Assembly: GCF_024169315.1 (NCBI RefSeq)
Contig: NZ_JALJWR010000001.1
Location: 6,002,501-6,066,500, forward strand
Direction of reading: 5' to 3'
DNA length: 64,000 bases
Source: Pseudomonas migulae
GTDB lineage: Bacteria > Pseudomonadota > Gammaproteobacteria > Pseudomonadales > Pseudomonadaceae
Part shown: positions 38,584 to 50,246 of the stretch, piece after piece
How the letters are laid out: every line of letters begins with the position of its first letter
Numbering within the stretch: position 1 is the first letter of the stretch
Position numbers and translations under genes: made by a program
Notes under the pieces: model-generated
Seen by the model: the letters and a program-made list of their open reading frames with translations, nothing else
Databases searched by the model: none
Told to the model about the DNA's origin: nothing

Positions 38584-40731
38584 ATGATTTACGAAGGTAA
38601 AGCCATCACGGTTAAGGCTCTTGAAAGTGGCATCGTCGAATTGAAATTCGACCTCAAGGGTGAGTCCGTCAACAAGTTCAACCGTCTAACCCTGAACGAA
38701 CTGCGTCAGGCCGTAGACACCATCAAGGCAGATGCTTCGATCAAGGGTGTGATCGTCAGCAGCGGCAAGGACGTGTTCATCGTCGGCGCCGACATCACCG
38801 AATTCGTCGAGAACTTCAAGCTGCCTGATGCAGAGCTTGTTGCTGGCAACCTCGAAGCCAACAGGATTTTCAGCGATTTCGAAGACCTCAACGTCCCGAC
38901 TGTCGCCGCGATCAACGGCATCGCCCTGGGTGGCGGCCTGGAAATGTGCCTGGCAGCGGACTTCCGCGTCATGTCCGCTACCGCGAAAATCGGCCTGCCG
39001 GAAGTCAAGCTGGGCATCTACCCGGGCTTCGGCGGTACCGTGCGCCTGCCGCGCATCATCGGTGCCGACAACGCCATCGAGTGGATTGCCGCGGGCAAGG
39101 AAAACCGTGCTGAAGACGCGCTGAAAGTCGGCGCTGTCGATGCAGTGGTTGCTCCCGAGAAGCTGGCAGAAGCAGCATTGAACCTGATCAAAGGCGCCAT
39201 CTCCGGCGAATTCGATTACAGAGCCAAGCGTCAGCCAAAGCTGGAAAAACTCAAGCTCAACGCCATCGAGCAGATGATGTCGTTCGAAACCGCCAAAGGT
39301 TTCGTGGCCGGTCAAGCGGGCCCGAACTACCCGGCACCGGTCGAAGCGATCAAGACCATCCAGAAAGCCGCGAACTTCGGTCGCGACAAAGCGCTGGAAG
39401 TCGAAGCCGCCGGTTTCGTCAAACTGGCCAAGACCTCTGCCGCGCAGAGCTTGATCGGTCTGTTCCTGAACGATCAGGAATTGAAGAAAAAGGCCAAGGC
39501 CTACGACGAAATCGCCAAGGACGTGAAGCAGGCTGCCGTATTGGGCGCCGGCATCATGGGTGGCGGTATCGCTTATCAGTCGGCCTCCAAAGGTACGCCG
39601 ATCCTGATGAAGGACATCAACGAGCACGGCATCGAGCAAGGCCTGGCTGAAGCCGCCAAGCTGCTGGTGAGCCGCGTTGATAAGGGTCGCATGACCGCAG
39701 CCAAAATGGCTGAAGTCCTCAACGGCATTCGTCCGACCCTGTCCTATGGCGACTTCGGTCACGTGGATCTGGTCGTCGAAGCGGTCGTCGAGAACCCGAA
39801 GGTCAAGCAAGCCGTTCTGGCCGAAGTCGAAGACAAGGTCAAAGAGGACACCATCCTCGCGTCCAACACCTCGACCATTTCCATCACCTTGTTGGCCAAG
39901 GCCCTCAAGCGTCCGGAAAACTTCGTCGGCATGCACTTCTTCAACCCGGTGCACATGATGCCGCTGGTGGAAGTGATTCGTGGCGAGAAGTCCAGCGAGC
40001 TGGCCGTTGCCACCACCGTTGCCTACGCCAAGAAAATGGGCAAGAACCCGATCGTCGTCAACGACTGCCCGGGCTTCCTGGTCAACCGCGTACTGTTCCC
40101 GTACTTCGGCGGTTTCGCCAAGCTGGTCAGCGCCGGTGTGGACTTCGTCCGTATCGACAAGGTCATGGAAAAATTCGGCTGGCCGATGGGCCCGGCGTAC
40201 CTGATGGACGTGGTCGGCATCGACACCGGCCACCACGGTCGTGATGTGATGGCTGAAGGCTTCCCGGACCGCATGAAAGACGACCGTCGTTCGGCTGTCG
40301 ACGTGCTTTACGAAGCCAAGCGCCTGGGCCAGAAGAACGGCAAGGGCTTCTACGCCTACGAGACCGACAAGAAGGGCAAGCAGAAGAAAGTCGCCGATCC
40401 GTCGGTGCTGGAAGTGCTCAAGCCGATCGTTTTCGAACAGCGCGAAGTCACTGACGAAGACATCATCAACTGGATGATGATCCCGCTGTGCCTGGAAACC
40501 GTGCGTTGCCTGGAAGACGGCATCGTCGAAACCGCTGCCGAAGCCGACATGGGTCTGGTCTACGGTATTGGTTTCCCTCCATTCCGTGGCGGTGCGCTGC
40601 GTTACATCGATTCGATCGGTGTGGCAGAGTTCGTTGCCCTGGCTGACCAGTACGCTGATTTGGGCGCGCTGTACCACCCGACCGCGAAGCTGCGCGAAAT
40701 GGCCAAGAACGGCCAGAGCTTCTTCGGTTAA
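38584..40731 (+). CDS. fadB: Fatty acid oxidation complex subunit alpha FadB
   Basis: FadB carries enoyl-CoA hydratase and 3-hydroxyacyl-CoA dehydrogenase activities of beta-oxidation and forms an alpha2beta2 complex with FadA. The 715-residue length is exact for Pseudomonas. The hydratase glutamates are Glu120 ([14 protein letters not shown]) and Glu140 (GLPEVKLG); the NAD site is [13 protein letters not shown] near 316, and the dehydrogenase segments [16 protein letters not shown] and [10 protein letters not shown] follow. A TTG immediately before the ATG is not needed. It is followed by fadA after 29 bases. Fatty-acid regulation by PsrA, encoded 9 kb away, is known in the genus but no clear operator is seen here. 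Confidence 0.97.
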   Translation: MIYEGKAITVKALESGIVELKFDLKGESVNKFNRLTLNELRQAVDTIKADASIKGVIVSSGKDVFIVGADITEFVENFKLPDAELVAGNLEANRIFSDFEDLNVPTVAAINGIALGGGLEMCLAADFRVMSATAKIGLPEVKLGIYPGFGGTVRLPRIIGADNAIEWIAAGKENRAEDALKVGAVDAVVAPEKLAEAALNLIKGAISGEFDYRAKRQPKLEKLKLNAIEQMMSFETAKGFVAGQAGPNYPAPVEAIKTIQKAANFGRDKALEVEAAGFVKLAKTSAAQSLIGLFLNDQELKKKAKAYDEIAKDVKQAAVLGAGIMGGGIAYQSASKGTPILMKDINEHGIEQGLAEAAKLLVSRVDKGRMTAAKMAEVLNGIRPTLSYGDFGHVDLVVEAVVENPKVKQAVLAEVEDKVKEDTILASNTSTISITLLAKALKRPENFVGMHFFNPVHMMPLVEVIRGEKSSELAVATTVAYAKKMGKNPIVVNDCPGFLVNRVLFPYFGGFAKLVSAGVDFVRIDKVMEKFGWPMGPAYLMDVVGIDTGHHGRDVMAEGFPDRMKDDRRSAVDVLYEAKRLGQKNGKGFYAYETDKKGKQKKVADPSVLEVLKPIVFEQREVTDEDIINWMMIPLCLETVRCLEDGIVETAAEADMGLVYGIGFPPFRGGALRYIDSIGVAEFVALADQYADLGALYHPTAKLREMAKNGQSFFG

Positions 40732-40745
40732 GCGCCCCCAACTAG

Positions 40746-41936
<1,191 letters not shown>

Positions 41937-41954
41937 GCGTTTCGTTGATGGAAG

Positions 41955-41980
41955 CCGGGGCCAAGTGCCCCGGTTTTTGT
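41955..41980 (+). terminator. Terminator of fadBA
   Basis: CCGGGGC/GCCCCGG stem (41955-41973) followed by TTTTTGTTTTT, 18 bases past the fadA stop. Confidence 0.9.
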
Positions 41981-42035
41981 TTTTCCGGATTTATTTTTGT
42001 TTTTATTTTGAAAAGATTTGAGTGAGGGCCAAACC

Positions 42036-42272
42036 ATGCCGATACAACCTGGGCTCTACCAACATTACAAAGGTCCGCAGTACCGCGTATTCAGTATTGC
42101 GCGGCATTCGGAAACCGAAGAAGAAGTGGTCTTCTACCAAGCCCTGTATGGCGATTACGGCTTTTGGGTGCGTCCCTTGAGCATGTTCCTGGAGTCGGTC
42201 GAGGTTGACGGCGAACAGGTGCCACGCTTTGCTTTGGTGCAAGCCGAACCGAGCCTTTTTTCGAAGCCATAA
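42036..42272 (+). CDS. DUF1653 domain protein
   Basis: The 78-residue protein is the short DUF1653 type: GLYQHYKGPQYRVFSIARHSETEEE, then VVFYQALYGDYGFWVRPLSMF, which is the family core. The fold is a small beta barrel; its function is not known. The ATG at 42036 has GAGGG ten bases upstream. It lies between fadA and topA, and topA has its own promoter after it. Confidence 0.88.
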   Translation: MPIQPGLYQHYKGPQYRVFSIARHSETEEEVVFYQALYGDYGFWVRPLSMFLESVEVDGEQVPRFALVQAEPSLFSKP

Positions 42273-42297
42273 GCGGAGTGCGCGCAAAACCCTGCGC

Positions 42298-42326
42298 TTG
42301 ACCTCACCTTGTAGCCACTATATATA
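42298..42326 (+). promoter_or_regulatory. Sigma-70 promoter of topA
   Basis: TTGACC (42298-42303), a 17-base spacer and TATATA (42321-42326) make a near-consensus promoter. The predicted start, about 42333, leaves a leader of about 54 bases before topA. Confidence 0.7.
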
Positions 42327-42386
42327 GCGGTGCCGCGTCAGGCGCCAACCGCCTTTCACTTCTAGAATTCAGGAATTTTCTGATCC

Positions 42387-45014
42387 ATGGGCAAATCGCT
42401 GGTCATTGTGGAATCCCCGGCTAAGGCCAAGACCATCAACAAGTATCTGGGTAACCAATACGTGGTGAAGTCGAGTATCGGCCATATCCGAGACCTGCCC
42501 ACCAGCGGTTCGGCTAGCGCCAGCAAAGAGCCAGCCGCCAAGCGCGGCAAGGCCGCCGCGGGTGAAGGTCCGGTGCTCACGCCGAAAGAGAAAGCGCGCA
42601 AGCAGCTGGTCTCGCGCATGGGTGTCGATCCCGATCATGGCTGGAAAGCCAAGTACGAGATCCTCCCGGGCAAGGAAAAGGTCATCGAAGAGCTGCGCCG
42701 GCTCGCCAAGGATGCTGACACCATCTATCTCGCAACCGACTTGGATCGCGAGGGGGAAGCCATTGCCTGGCACCTGCGCGAAGCCATCGGTGGTGACGAC
42801 AGCCGCTACAAGCGCGTGGTGTTCAACGAAATCACCAAGAAGGCGATTCAGGAAGCCTTCTCCAGGCCGGGCGAGCTGGACATCGATCGTGTTAACGCCC
42901 AGCAGGCGCGTCGTTTCCTCGACCGCGTGGTGGGTTACATGGTTTCGCCACTGCTGTGGGCCAAGATCGCCCGTGGCCTGTCCGCCGGTCGCGTGCAATC
43001 GGTTGCCGTGAAGCTGGTGGTCGAGCGTGAACGCGAAATCCGTGCGTTCAACCCGGAAGAGTACTGGGAAGTCCACGCCGACCTCGGCACCGCGAAGGGC
43101 GCCACCGTGCGCTTCGACGTGGCCCGCGAGAAGGGCGAAGCCTTCAAACCGTTGAACGAAGCCCAGGCCATGGCCGCGCTGGAGAAGCTCAAGGCTTCCA
43201 GCTACAGCATCGTCAAACGCGAAGACAAACCGACCAGCAGCAAGCCGTCCGCGCCATTCATCACATCCACCCTGCAACAGGCTGCGAGCAACCGCCTGGG
43301 CTTCGGGGTGAAGAAAACCATGATGATGGCCCAGCGTTTGTACGAAGCCGGTTACATCACCTATATGCGTACCGACTCCACCAACCTCTCGGCCGATGCC
43401 GTGACGATGGCGCGTACTTATATTGAAGGCGAATTTGGCAAGAAATACCTGCCGGAAACCCCGAACGTCTACAGCAGCAAGGAAGGCGCACAAGAGGCTC
43501 ACGAAGCGATTCGTCCGTCCGACGCCAACACCGAGCCAAGCAAGCTGTCGGGCATGGAACGTGATGCAGAGCGGCTCTACGAGCTGATCTGGCGCCAGTT
43601 CCTCGCTTGCCAGATGCTGCCGGCCCAATACCTGTCGACCACGGTCACCGTCGGTGCCGGCGATTTCGAGCTGCGTGCCAAGGGCCGCATCCTGAAGTTC
43701 GACGGTTACACCCGTGTCATGCCGCAAATCGCCAAGCCAGGCGATGACGACGTGCTGCCGGACATGGCCCAGGGCGATGCGATGAAGCTGATCAAGCTTG
43801 ATCCGACCCAGCACTTCACCAAGCCGCCGGCGCGTTACTCGGAAGCGAGCCTGGTCAAGGAAATGGAAAAACGCGGTATCGGTCGTCCTTCGACCTACGC
43901 GGCGATCATTTCCACCATCCAGGATCGCGGCTACGTAGCGCTGCACAACCGTCGTTTCTATTCGGAAAAGATGGGCGACATCGTTACCGAGCGTCTGGCG
44001 GAAAGCTTCTCGAATCTCATGGACTACGGCTTCACCGCCGGCATGGAAGAGAACCTCGATGACGTGGCCCAGGGCGAACGCGACTGGAAAAACGTGCTCG
44101 ACGAGTTCTACGGTGACTTCAAGAAGAAGCTCGAAGTAGCCGAAAGCGCCGAAGGCGGCATGCGCGCCAACCAACCGGTGATGACTGACATTCCGTGCGT
44201 GGTGTGCGGTCGTCCGATGCAGATTCGTACCGCATCGACCGGCGTATTCCTCGGTTGCTCGGGTTACAGCCTGCCGCCGAAAGAGCGCTGCAAGGCCACC
44301 GTCAACCTGGTGCCGGGCGACGAAATCGCGGCTGACGACGAAGGTGAATCGGAGTCGCTGGTTCTGCGTGGCAAGCATCGTTGCCCGATCTGCAGCACCG
44401 CGATGGACGCTTACCTGCTCGACGAGAAGCGCAAGCTGCACATCTGCGGCAACAACCCGGATTGCGACGGCTACGAAATCGAAGAGGGCACCTATCGCAT
44501 CAAGGGCTATGAAGGTCCGAGCCTGGAATGCGACAAGTGTGGCAGCGAGATGCAGCTCAAGACCGGTCGTTTCGGCAAGTTCTTCGGTTGCACCAACCCA
44601 ACCTGCAAGAACACTCGCAAGCTGCTGAAAAGCGGTGATGCGGCGCCGCCGAAGATGGATCCGGTGAAGATGCCTGAGCTGAAATGCGAAAAGGTCAACG
44701 ACACCTACATCCTGCGCGACGGTGCGTCCGGCCTGTTCCTGGCGGCCAGCCAATTCCCGAAAAACCGCGAGACCCGTGCTCCGCTGGTCATGGAAATCGT
44801 GCCGCACAAGGATGAGATCGATCCGAAGTATCATTTCCTCTGTGAAGCGCCGAAGAAAGATCCGGACGGCCTCCCGGCGGTGATCCGTTACAGCCGCAAA
44901 ACCAAAGAGCAGTACGTTCAGACCGAAGTCGACGGTAAGCCGACCGGGTGGAAGGCGTACTACGACGGTGGCAAGTGGACTGTTGAAGACAAGCGTCCAG
45001 CAGCCAAAGCTTAA
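42387..45014 (+). CDS. topA: DNA topoisomerase I
   Basis: TopA relaxes negative supercoils through a 5'-phosphotyrosine link. The 875-residue protein has the Toprim domain ([34 protein letters not shown]), the catalytic Tyr326 in [10 protein letters not shown], and the [19 protein letters not shown] block. The C-terminal part has three four-cysteine zinc ribbons ([29 protein letters not shown]) and further topoisomerase ribbons without cysteines. The strong TTGACC-TATATA promoter suggests independent transcription; a large terminator follows. Confidence 0.97.
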   Translation: MGKSLVIVESPAKAKTINKYLGNQYVVKSSIGHIRDLPTSGSASASKEPAAKRGKAAAGEGPVLTPKEKARKQLVSRMGVDPDHGWKAKYEILPGKEKVIEELRRLAKDADTIYLATDLDREGEAIAWHLREAIGGDDSRYKRVVFNEITKKAIQEAFSRPGELDIDRVNAQQARRFLDRVVGYMVSPLLWAKIARGLSAGRVQSVAVKLVVEREREIRAFNPEEYWEVHADLGTAKGATVRFDVAREKGEAFKPLNEAQAMAALEKLKASSYSIVKREDKPTSSKPSAPFITSTLQQAASNRLGFGVKKTMMMAQRLYEAGYITYMRTDSTNLSADAVTMARTYIEGEFGKKYLPETPNVYSSKEGAQEAHEAIRPSDANTEPSKLSGMERDAERLYELIWRQFLACQMLPAQYLSTTVTVGAGDFELRAKGRILKFDGYTRVMPQIAKPGDDDVLPDMAQGDAMKLIKLDPTQHFTKPPARYSEASLVKEMEKRGIGRPSTYAAIISTIQDRGYVALHNRRFYSEKMGDIVTERLAESFSNLMDYGFTAGMEENLDDVAQGERDWKNVLDEFYGDFKKKLEVAESAEGGMRANQPVMTDIPCVVCGRPMQIRTASTGVFLGCSGYSLPPKERCKATVNLVPGDEIAADDEGESESLVLRGKHRCPICSTAMDAYLLDEKRKLHICGNNPDCDGYEIEEGTYRIKGYEGPSLECDKCGSEMQLKTGRFGKFFGCTNPTCKNTRKLLKSGDAAPPKMDPVKMPELKCEKVNDTYILRDGASGLFLAASQFPKNRETRAPLVMEIVPHKDEIDPKYHFLCEAPKKDPDGLPAVIRYSRKTKEQYVQTEVDGKPTGWKAYYDGGKWTVEDKRPAAKA

Positions 45015-45026
45015 AAGACGTTGATA

Positions 45027-45072
45027 CAAAAAGGCCGCATGATGACCCTCGGGTTTTCATGCGGCCTTTTTG
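45027..45072 (+). terminator. Terminator of topA
   Basis: Long stem AAAAAGGCCGCATGA/TCATGCGGCCTTTTT with a loop of about 16 bases, starting 13 bases past the stop. Confidence 0.9.
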
Positions 45073-45154
45073 TTTTGGGCTTGCGGTGAGCTTGGGTGAT
45101 CCACGACACTGTCTGACCTGCGTGAAGCATTACTTCGTTGTGGAGGCTGCCGTC

Positions 45155-45679
45155 ATGGCCCACGAACTCTATACCCGTACCAACCAGAAGATTTATTTCG
45201 CCGGCCTGTCGCTTGAAGCGCTCGCGAAGGCCGAAGAGGGGCGGGCGATGAACTCCCTGGCGCTGATTCAGGCCGGTCGCGAATCGGCGTTGTTTCACCT
45301 GTACGGTGCGCTGTTGGGGCTTTGCCATGAAATCGCCGGCTTCTATCGCCTGCCGCAGGCCAATGCGCCTCGCGCAGAAATGCTGCTGACCCGGGAAGTG
45401 CTGGAGGCGATCGCCATTCCTGAAATGGCCGAGATGGTCGAACTGGCGCAGAACCCGGAAACCTGGCTGGCCAAGCTGCTGTCGGCGCATGCGGCACTGT
45501 TTCAGCCGCCTCGCGCACCGCACAAACCCAAGGGCGACGTGACACAGCCGTTGATCCTGGCCGTTAACCTGGATGAAGAGAACGCGCCCGAAGAGCTGAG
45601 CCGGGAAGAACTGGAGAGTTGGCGTCAGAACCTCAAAGGTCTGGCGATCCGGTTTCGCGAAGGCTTGAACGAGTGCTGA
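45155..45679 (+). CDS. Conserved hypothetical protein (DUF6586-type, 174 residues)
   Basis: The protein (MAHELYTRTNQKIYFAGLSL) is largely helical, with no signal peptide, membrane helix or catalytic motif that I recognise. The N-terminal half resembles the short conserved protein found between topA and the sulA-lexA pair in other pseudomonads. A TGGAGG site lies nine bases before the ATG at 45155. The hairpin after the stop (45694-45719) may mark its end. Function unknown. Confidence 0.82.
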   Translation: MAHELYTRTNQKIYFAGLSLEALAKAEEGRAMNSLALIQAGRESALFHLYGALLGLCHEIAGFYRLPQANAPRAEMLLTREVLEAIAIPEMAEMVELAQNPETWLAKLLSAHAALFQPPRAPHKPKGDVTQPLILAVNLDEENAPEELSREELESWRQNLKGLAIRFREGLNEC

Positions 45680-45693
45680 AGGATTAGTGTTTG

Positions 45694-45719
45694 ACGGACG
45701 GTTGCGAGAGACCGTCCGT
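45694..45719 (+). terminator. Hairpin after the 174-residue gene
   Basis: Perfect 9-bp arms ACGGACGGT/ACCGTCCGT with an eight-base loop, 15 bases past the stop codon. No T-run follows, so termination is uncertain. Confidence 0.45.
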
Positions 45720-45834
45720 TCAGGGATGAGCGTGCTGTCAGAAATTTCTCTTCGTAGCGGCATCTGGTCAAGATCCCGAGCGAAGCCTGGCCGATGCCTA
45801 TATAATCCCCGCCTTTCGTGGAGAACAGACCTTT

Positions 45835-46068
45835 ATGCCAACGTCCTTTCTAGAAATTGTCGAGTTACCAGACGGCCGAATCGAGCTGCGCAGGGCTGAG
45901 GACGAGGGTTCTCTGGTTACTTTGGATTTCTCCGAGGATGCCAAGGCGTTCCTGCAAGGCCAGCACGTGGAAGTCGCCAAGGCGATGTTGAGCGTGGGTG
46001 TTCAGATGGCCGGTCGCCTGGTTGAAGGCGATTTCAATACCGATGAGAGTGCTCGGGTCCTTCATTGA
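45835..46068 (+). CDS. Conserved hypothetical protein, 77 residues
   Basis: A short soluble protein (MPTSFLEIVELPDGRIELRR to DESARVLH) rich in acidic residues, with a beta-strand-like first half and a helical second half. I recall it as a conserved hypothetical in the same place, before sulA, in other pseudomonads. A GTGGAG site lies 12 bases before the ATG, and TATAAT at 45800-45805 could be its -10 element. No function can be offered. Confidence 0.8.
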   Translation: MPTSFLEIVELPDGRIELRRAEDEGSLVTLDFSEDAKAFLQGQHVEVAKAMLSVGVQMAGRLVEGDFNTDESARVLH

Positions 46069-46155
46069 TCCCCGTTCGTCGCATTTAACCGATACCGCTA
46101 TTGATCGGCTTCTCTATCCCTGGAGAAGCCTCGCGTTGTTCAGCGCACTTTTCGT

Positions 46156-46629
46156 TCAGCCCAGTCGAATATTCAGGCTTTGTGCGTCCCCGGTCCGGGC
46201 GGCGCTGATCAACTGTTGCCGTGACGTTGTGCTCAGAGGGTTGAGCCAACTGACGACGGTGTGGCTGCGACCCAGACGCAAGGCTTCGCAGGTCAGCTGT
46301 TGTGCGCTCTGGGTGCCGCGCGGTTGCAGCAACAGAATGCGCTCACGATTCAGGCCGGCGTCTCGCAGCCAGGTTTGCGTAAGGCTGGCGGGCGGGGCGA
46401 TCAGCGTCAGCCAGCGCGCATCCTGATCCTCGCTCAGCTCTCTGAGGATCGGTGCCAGAAGGCTCAGGCAGTTCCCGGCCGCACCACGCAGTGACAGCTC
46501 ACTGAAAACTTCAGGTTCGGCGCTCCAGGGCGACTCGACCACGTCTTTCAGAATCGGCGCCATTGGCTGCACCATGAAAGCCTCGAACAACGGCAGTTGG
46601 GCTTGCTGTGATGTGTGTGGGAACTGCAT
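46156..46629 (-). CDS. sulA: SOS cell-division inhibitor SulA
   Basis: SulA blocks FtsZ assembly during DNA damage. The 157-residue protein carries the family core LSLLAPILRELSEDQDARWLTLIAPP followed by QTWLRDAGLNRERILLLQPRG. It starts at 46629 with AAGGAGG five bases upstream and follows lexA by ten bases, so it is expressed as a lexA-sulA operon under the two LexA boxes. In E. coli the two genes are separate; the operon is typical of Pseudomonas. Confidence 0.94.
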   Translation of the reverse strand: MQFPHTSQQAQLPLFEAFMVQPMAPILKDVVESPWSAEPEVFSELSLRGAAGNCLSLLAPILRELSEDQDARWLTLIAPPASLTQTWLRDAGLNRERILLLQPRGTQSAQQLTCEALRLGRSHTVVSWLNPLSTTSRQQLISAARTGDAQSLNIRLG

Positions 46630-46639
46630 AAAGCCTCCT

Positions 46640-47248
46640 TTAGCGGCGAATGACGCCGACACTCAAGCCTTCGATCACCAGTTCCTGATCTTTCAGGTTC
46701 ACTTCGATAGGGGCGAATTCAGGGTTTTCGGCAATCAGCCAGACTTTGCTGCCGTCGCGCTTGAAGCGCTTGACCGTCACTTCGTCGCCGATACGCGCCA
46801 CCACGATCTGGCCGTTGCGGGCTTCGCGGGTGGTATGGACGGCCAGCAAGTCACCGTCGAAGATGCCCACGTCCTTCATGCTCATGCCATGCACGCGCAG
46901 TAAATAGTCGGCGCGAGGATGGAAGAACGCAGGATTGATATTGCAGGACTCTTCGATGTGCTGCTGGGCAAGGATCGGCGCACCGGCAGCGACTCGGCCA
47001 ATGATGGGCAGGGTGGACTCGTCGGCCTTGGCTTCGAAGCCGGGGATGCGGATGCCGCGGGAAGCGCCTGGTGTCATCTCGATGGCGCCTTTGCGGGCCA
47101 GTGCCTTGAGATGTTCTTCTGCCGCGTTGGGCGACTTGAAACCCAGTTCCTGAGCGATTTCCGCGCGGGTCGGCGGGTAGCCATTGTCTTCCAGGCAGCG
47201 TTTGATGAAGGCCAGAATCTCGGCTTGGCGTGGCGTCAGCTTTAGCAT
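46640..47248 (-). CDS. lexA: LexA repressor
   Basis: LexA represses SOS genes and cleaves itself when RecA is activated. The 202-residue protein has the winged helix ([28 protein letters not shown]), the cleavage site Ala88-Gly89 (RVAAGAPI), the nucleophile Ser123 (HGMSMKD) and the general base Lys160 (DEVTVKRFK). It represses its own promoter through two boxes at 47259-47293. psrA is read the other way from the same 229-base region. Confidence 0.98.
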   Translation of the reverse strand: MLKLTPRQAEILAFIKRCLEDNGYPPTRAEIAQELGFKSPNAAEEHLKALARKGAIEMTPGASRGIRIPGFEAKADESTLPIIGRVAAGAPILAQQHIEESCNINPAFFHPRADYLLRVHGMSMKDVGIFDGDLLAVHTTREARNGQIVVARIGDEVTVKRFKRDGSKVWLIAENPEFAPIEVNLKDQELVIEGLSVGVIRR

Positions 47249-47258
47249 ATTGATCGCT

Positions 47259-47274
47259 CTGTCTTTTTATACAG
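47259..47274 (-). promoter_or_regulatory. LexA box 1
   Basis: CTG-N10-CAG site reading CTGTATAAAAAGACAG on the minus strand, 11 bases upstream of the lexA start codon and next to box 2. Confidence 0.88.
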
Positions 47275-47277
47275 TGA

Positions 47278-47293
47278 CTGGGATTATATACAG
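47278..47293 (-). promoter_or_regulatory. LexA box 2 over the lexA -10 element
   Basis: CTGTATATAATCCCAG on the minus strand, a CTG-N10-CAG site. It contains TATAAT (47283-47288) which, with TTGCCA at 47305-47310 and a 16-base spacer, forms the probable lexA promoter; LexA bound here would block RNA polymerase. Confidence 0.88.
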
Positions 47294-47418
47294 TGAAAGC
47301 ATCTTGGCAATGCCCCTTTTTTTGCCGGCCGCCAGACGGTCAATCAGCGTGCTGATTAACACGGCGCAGATGTATGGTTAAATAGCTGACTGACCATTCC
47401 CGAAACGAACCGCCAGGC

Positions 47419-47447
47419 TTGACAAGGCCTGGGCTGAAACGTATGTT
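47419..47447 (+). promoter_or_regulatory. psrA promoter
   Basis: TTGACA (47419-47424), 17-base spacer, TATGTT (47442-47447). The -10 element lies inside the first PsrA operator. Confidence 0.75.
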
Positions 47448-47462
47448 TCAAACAAGTGTTTG
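47436..47462 (+). promoter_or_regulatory. Two adjoining PsrA operators
   Basis: GAAACGTATGTTTC (47436-47449) and CAAACAAGTGTTTG (47449-47462) both match the PsrA consensus (G/C)AAAC-N2-4-GTTT(G/C), here with N4 spacers, and share one base. They cover the -10 element and start of transcription, which fits autorepression. Confidence 0.85.
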
Positions 47463-47477
47463 TCAGGCGGAGTAGCC

Positions 47478-48185
47478 ATGGCCCAGTCGGAAACCGTTGA
47501 ACGCATTCTCGATGCTGCAGAACAGTTGTTCGCGGAAAAAGGTTTTGCTGAAACCTCACTGCGTTTGATCACCAGCAAGGCCGGGGTCAATCTGGCGGCT
47601 GTGAACTATCACTTCGGCTCGAAGAAGGCGCTGATCCAGGCCGTCTTCTCGCGCTTTCTCGGACCGTTCTGCCTGAGCCTCGATAAAGAGCTGGAGCGGC
47701 GCCAGGCCAAGCCCGAGAACAAGCCGACACTTGAAGAACTGCTGGAAATTCTCGTCGAGCAGGCCCTCGTGGTGCAGCCACGCAGCGGCAACGATCTCTC
47801 CATCTTCATGCGCTTGCTGGGCCTGGCATTCAGCCAGAGCCAGGGTCACTTGCGTCGGTATCTCGAAGACATGTACGGCAAGGTATTCCGCCGCTACATG
47901 ACGCTGGTCAACGAAGCTGCGCCGCGCATTCCGCCGATCGAACTGTTCTGGCGCGTGCACTTCATGCTCGGTGCCGCGGCGTTCAGCATGTCCGGTATCA
48001 AGGCCTTGCGCGCGATTGCCGAAACCGATTTCGGCGTCAACACCTCCATCGAGCAGGTGATGCGTCTGATGGTGCCGTTCCTGGCAGCGGGCATGCGTGC
48101 CGAAACCGGCGTGACCGACACGGCCATGGCCACCGCGCAGTTGCGTCCGCGCAGCAAATCGACACAGGTTGCCGCCAAGGTTTAA
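47478..48185 (+). CDS. psrA: TetR-family regulator PsrA
   Basis: PsrA senses long-chain fatty acids and controls beta-oxidation, rpoS and its own gene. The 235-residue protein has the TetR N-terminal helix-turn-helix (ILDAAEQLFAEKGFAETSLRLIT, then GVNLAAVNYHFGSKKALIQAVF) and a helical ligand domain. I start it at the ATG 47478 with CGGAG upstream; in-frame codons before that fall in the operator. It is divergent from lexA and 8-9 kb from fadBA, one of its known targets in the genus. Confidence 0.95.
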   Translation: MAQSETVERILDAAEQLFAEKGFAETSLRLITSKAGVNLAAVNYHFGSKKALIQAVFSRFLGPFCLSLDKELERRQAKPENKPTLEELLEILVEQALVVQPRSGNDLSIFMRLLGLAFSQSQGHLRRYLEDMYGKVFRRYMTLVNEAAPRIPPIELFWRVHFMLGAAAFSMSGIKALRAIAETDFGVNTSIEQVMRLMVPFLAAGMRAETGVTDTAMATAQLRPRSKSTQVAAKV

Positions 48186-48343
48186 CCGCGCACGGGTGGG
48201 CGCGGCAGCTGACATCCGCTAAGCTAGCCGCCCATGCCGACTCTCGTTCTGAACCCGCTCCCCATTTTTATCGCCGACCTGCCGGGCACAGCCCGCGGCG
48301 GCGAATGCGTGCGAGCCGGGTTTATCGTTATCAAGGAATCTCT

Positions 48344-49354
48344 ATGACTGCTGGCCTGCAAGGCTCGTTGATGGTGGACGTCGCCGGTACCTGGCTGACG
48401 GCCGAAGATCGCCAATTGTTGCGTCAGCCCGAAGTGGGCGGCCTGATCATTTTTGCCCGCAACATCGAACACCCGCGCCAGGTGCGCGAATTGAGCGCCG
48501 CGATCCGCGCCATTCGCCCCGATCTGCTGCTGGCAGTGGACCAGGAGGGCGGCCGCGTGCAGCGCTTGCGTCAGGGCTTTGTGCGACTGCCAGCCATGCG
48601 CGCCATCGCTGACAATCCGAATGCCGAATACCTGGCCGAACAGTGCGGCTGGATCATGGCCACCGAAGTGTTGGCCGTCGGACTCGACCTGAGCTTCGCC
48701 CCGGTTCTGGATCTGGATTACCAGCGCAGCGCCGTGGTTGGCACCCGTTCGTTCGAAGGTGACCCGGAACGCGCGGCGCTGCTGGCGGGTGCATTTATCC
48801 GGGGGATGAACAGCGCGGGAATGGCCGCCACCGGCAAGCACTTCCCCGGCCACGGCTGGGCCGAGGCGGACTCCCACGTCGCGATCCCGAATGACGAACG
48901 CAGTCTCGACGAGATCCGCGCCAATGACCTGGTGCCGTTTGCCCGGTTGAGCAAGCAATTGGCTGCGGTCATGCCGGCCCACGTGATTTATCCACAAGTC
49001 GATTCCCAGCCCGCCGGTTTCTCCCGCCGCTGGTTGCAGGACATCCTGCGCGGCGAGCTGCAATTCGATGGCGTGATCTTCAGCGATGACCTGTCGATGG
49101 CCGGCGCTCATGTGGTCGGCGATGCCGCCAGCCGGATCGAAGCCGCCCTGTCTGCCGGTTGTGACATGGGGCTGGTGTGCAACGACCGCGCTGCGGCTGA
49201 ACTCGCCTTGAGCGCCGCCCAGCGATTGAAGGTCAAGCCGTCCGAGCGCATTGCGCGTATGCGCGGCCAGTCGTACGCCAGCACCGAATACCGTCAAGAC
49301 CCGCGCTGGCTGACGGCCATCGGCGCGCTCAAAGACGCTCAACTGATTGAATAA
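48344..49354 (+). CDS. nagZ: Beta-N-acetylhexosaminidase NagZ
   Basis: NagZ removes GlcNAc from GlcNAc-anhydroMurNAc peptides in the cytoplasm during cell-wall recycling, producing the AmpC-inducing muropeptides. The 336-residue protein is a glycosyl hydrolase family 3 TIM barrel with AVDQEGGRVQRL, the family motif KHFPGHG at 165-171 and the nucleophile aspartate in FSDDLSMAGA near 248. The ATG at 48344 has AAGGA seven bases upstream. The next gene starts 12 bases after its stop, so the two form an operon. Confidence 0.96.
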   Translation: MTAGLQGSLMVDVAGTWLTAEDRQLLRQPEVGGLIIFARNIEHPRQVRELSAAIRAIRPDLLLAVDQEGGRVQRLRQGFVRLPAMRAIADNPNAEYLAEQCGWIMATEVLAVGLDLSFAPVLDLDYQRSAVVGTRSFEGDPERAALLAGAFIRGMNSAGMAATGKHFPGHGWAEADSHVAIPNDERSLDEIRANDLVPFARLSKQLAAVMPAHVIYPQVDSQPAGFSRRWLQDILRGELQFDGVIFSDDLSMAGAHVVGDAASRIEAALSAGCDMGLVCNDRAAAELALSAAQRLKVKPSERIARMRGQSYASTEYRQDPRWLTAIGALKDAQLIE

Positions 49355-50104
<750 letters not shown>

Positions 50105-50127
50105 GTCAGGCTGTATTCCGAGTCGAC

Positions 50128-50223
50128 CCCTTCGCGGGCAAGCCTCGCTCCTACAGGTTCCGAATCGGTCGCAAATACCGCGATCAACACAAAGCCTGCA
50201 GGAGCGAGGCTTGCCCGCGAAGG
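50128..50223. repeat. REPIN (GAGCGAGGC type)
   Basis: Inverted arms 50128-50156 and 50195-50223 between convergent genes, core GAGCGAGGCTTGCCCGCG. Confidence 0.87.
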
Positions 50224-50246
50224 CAATCTGATAAACGCCAAAGATC

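Noticed and set aside
38686..40677. 663-codon open frame on the minus strand opposite fadB
   Set aside because: Antisense shadow of a highly expressed gene with strong codon bias.
42369..45029. 886-codon open frame on the minus strand opposite topA
   Set aside because: Mirror of topA in a high-GC genome; no ribosome site or recognisable domain.
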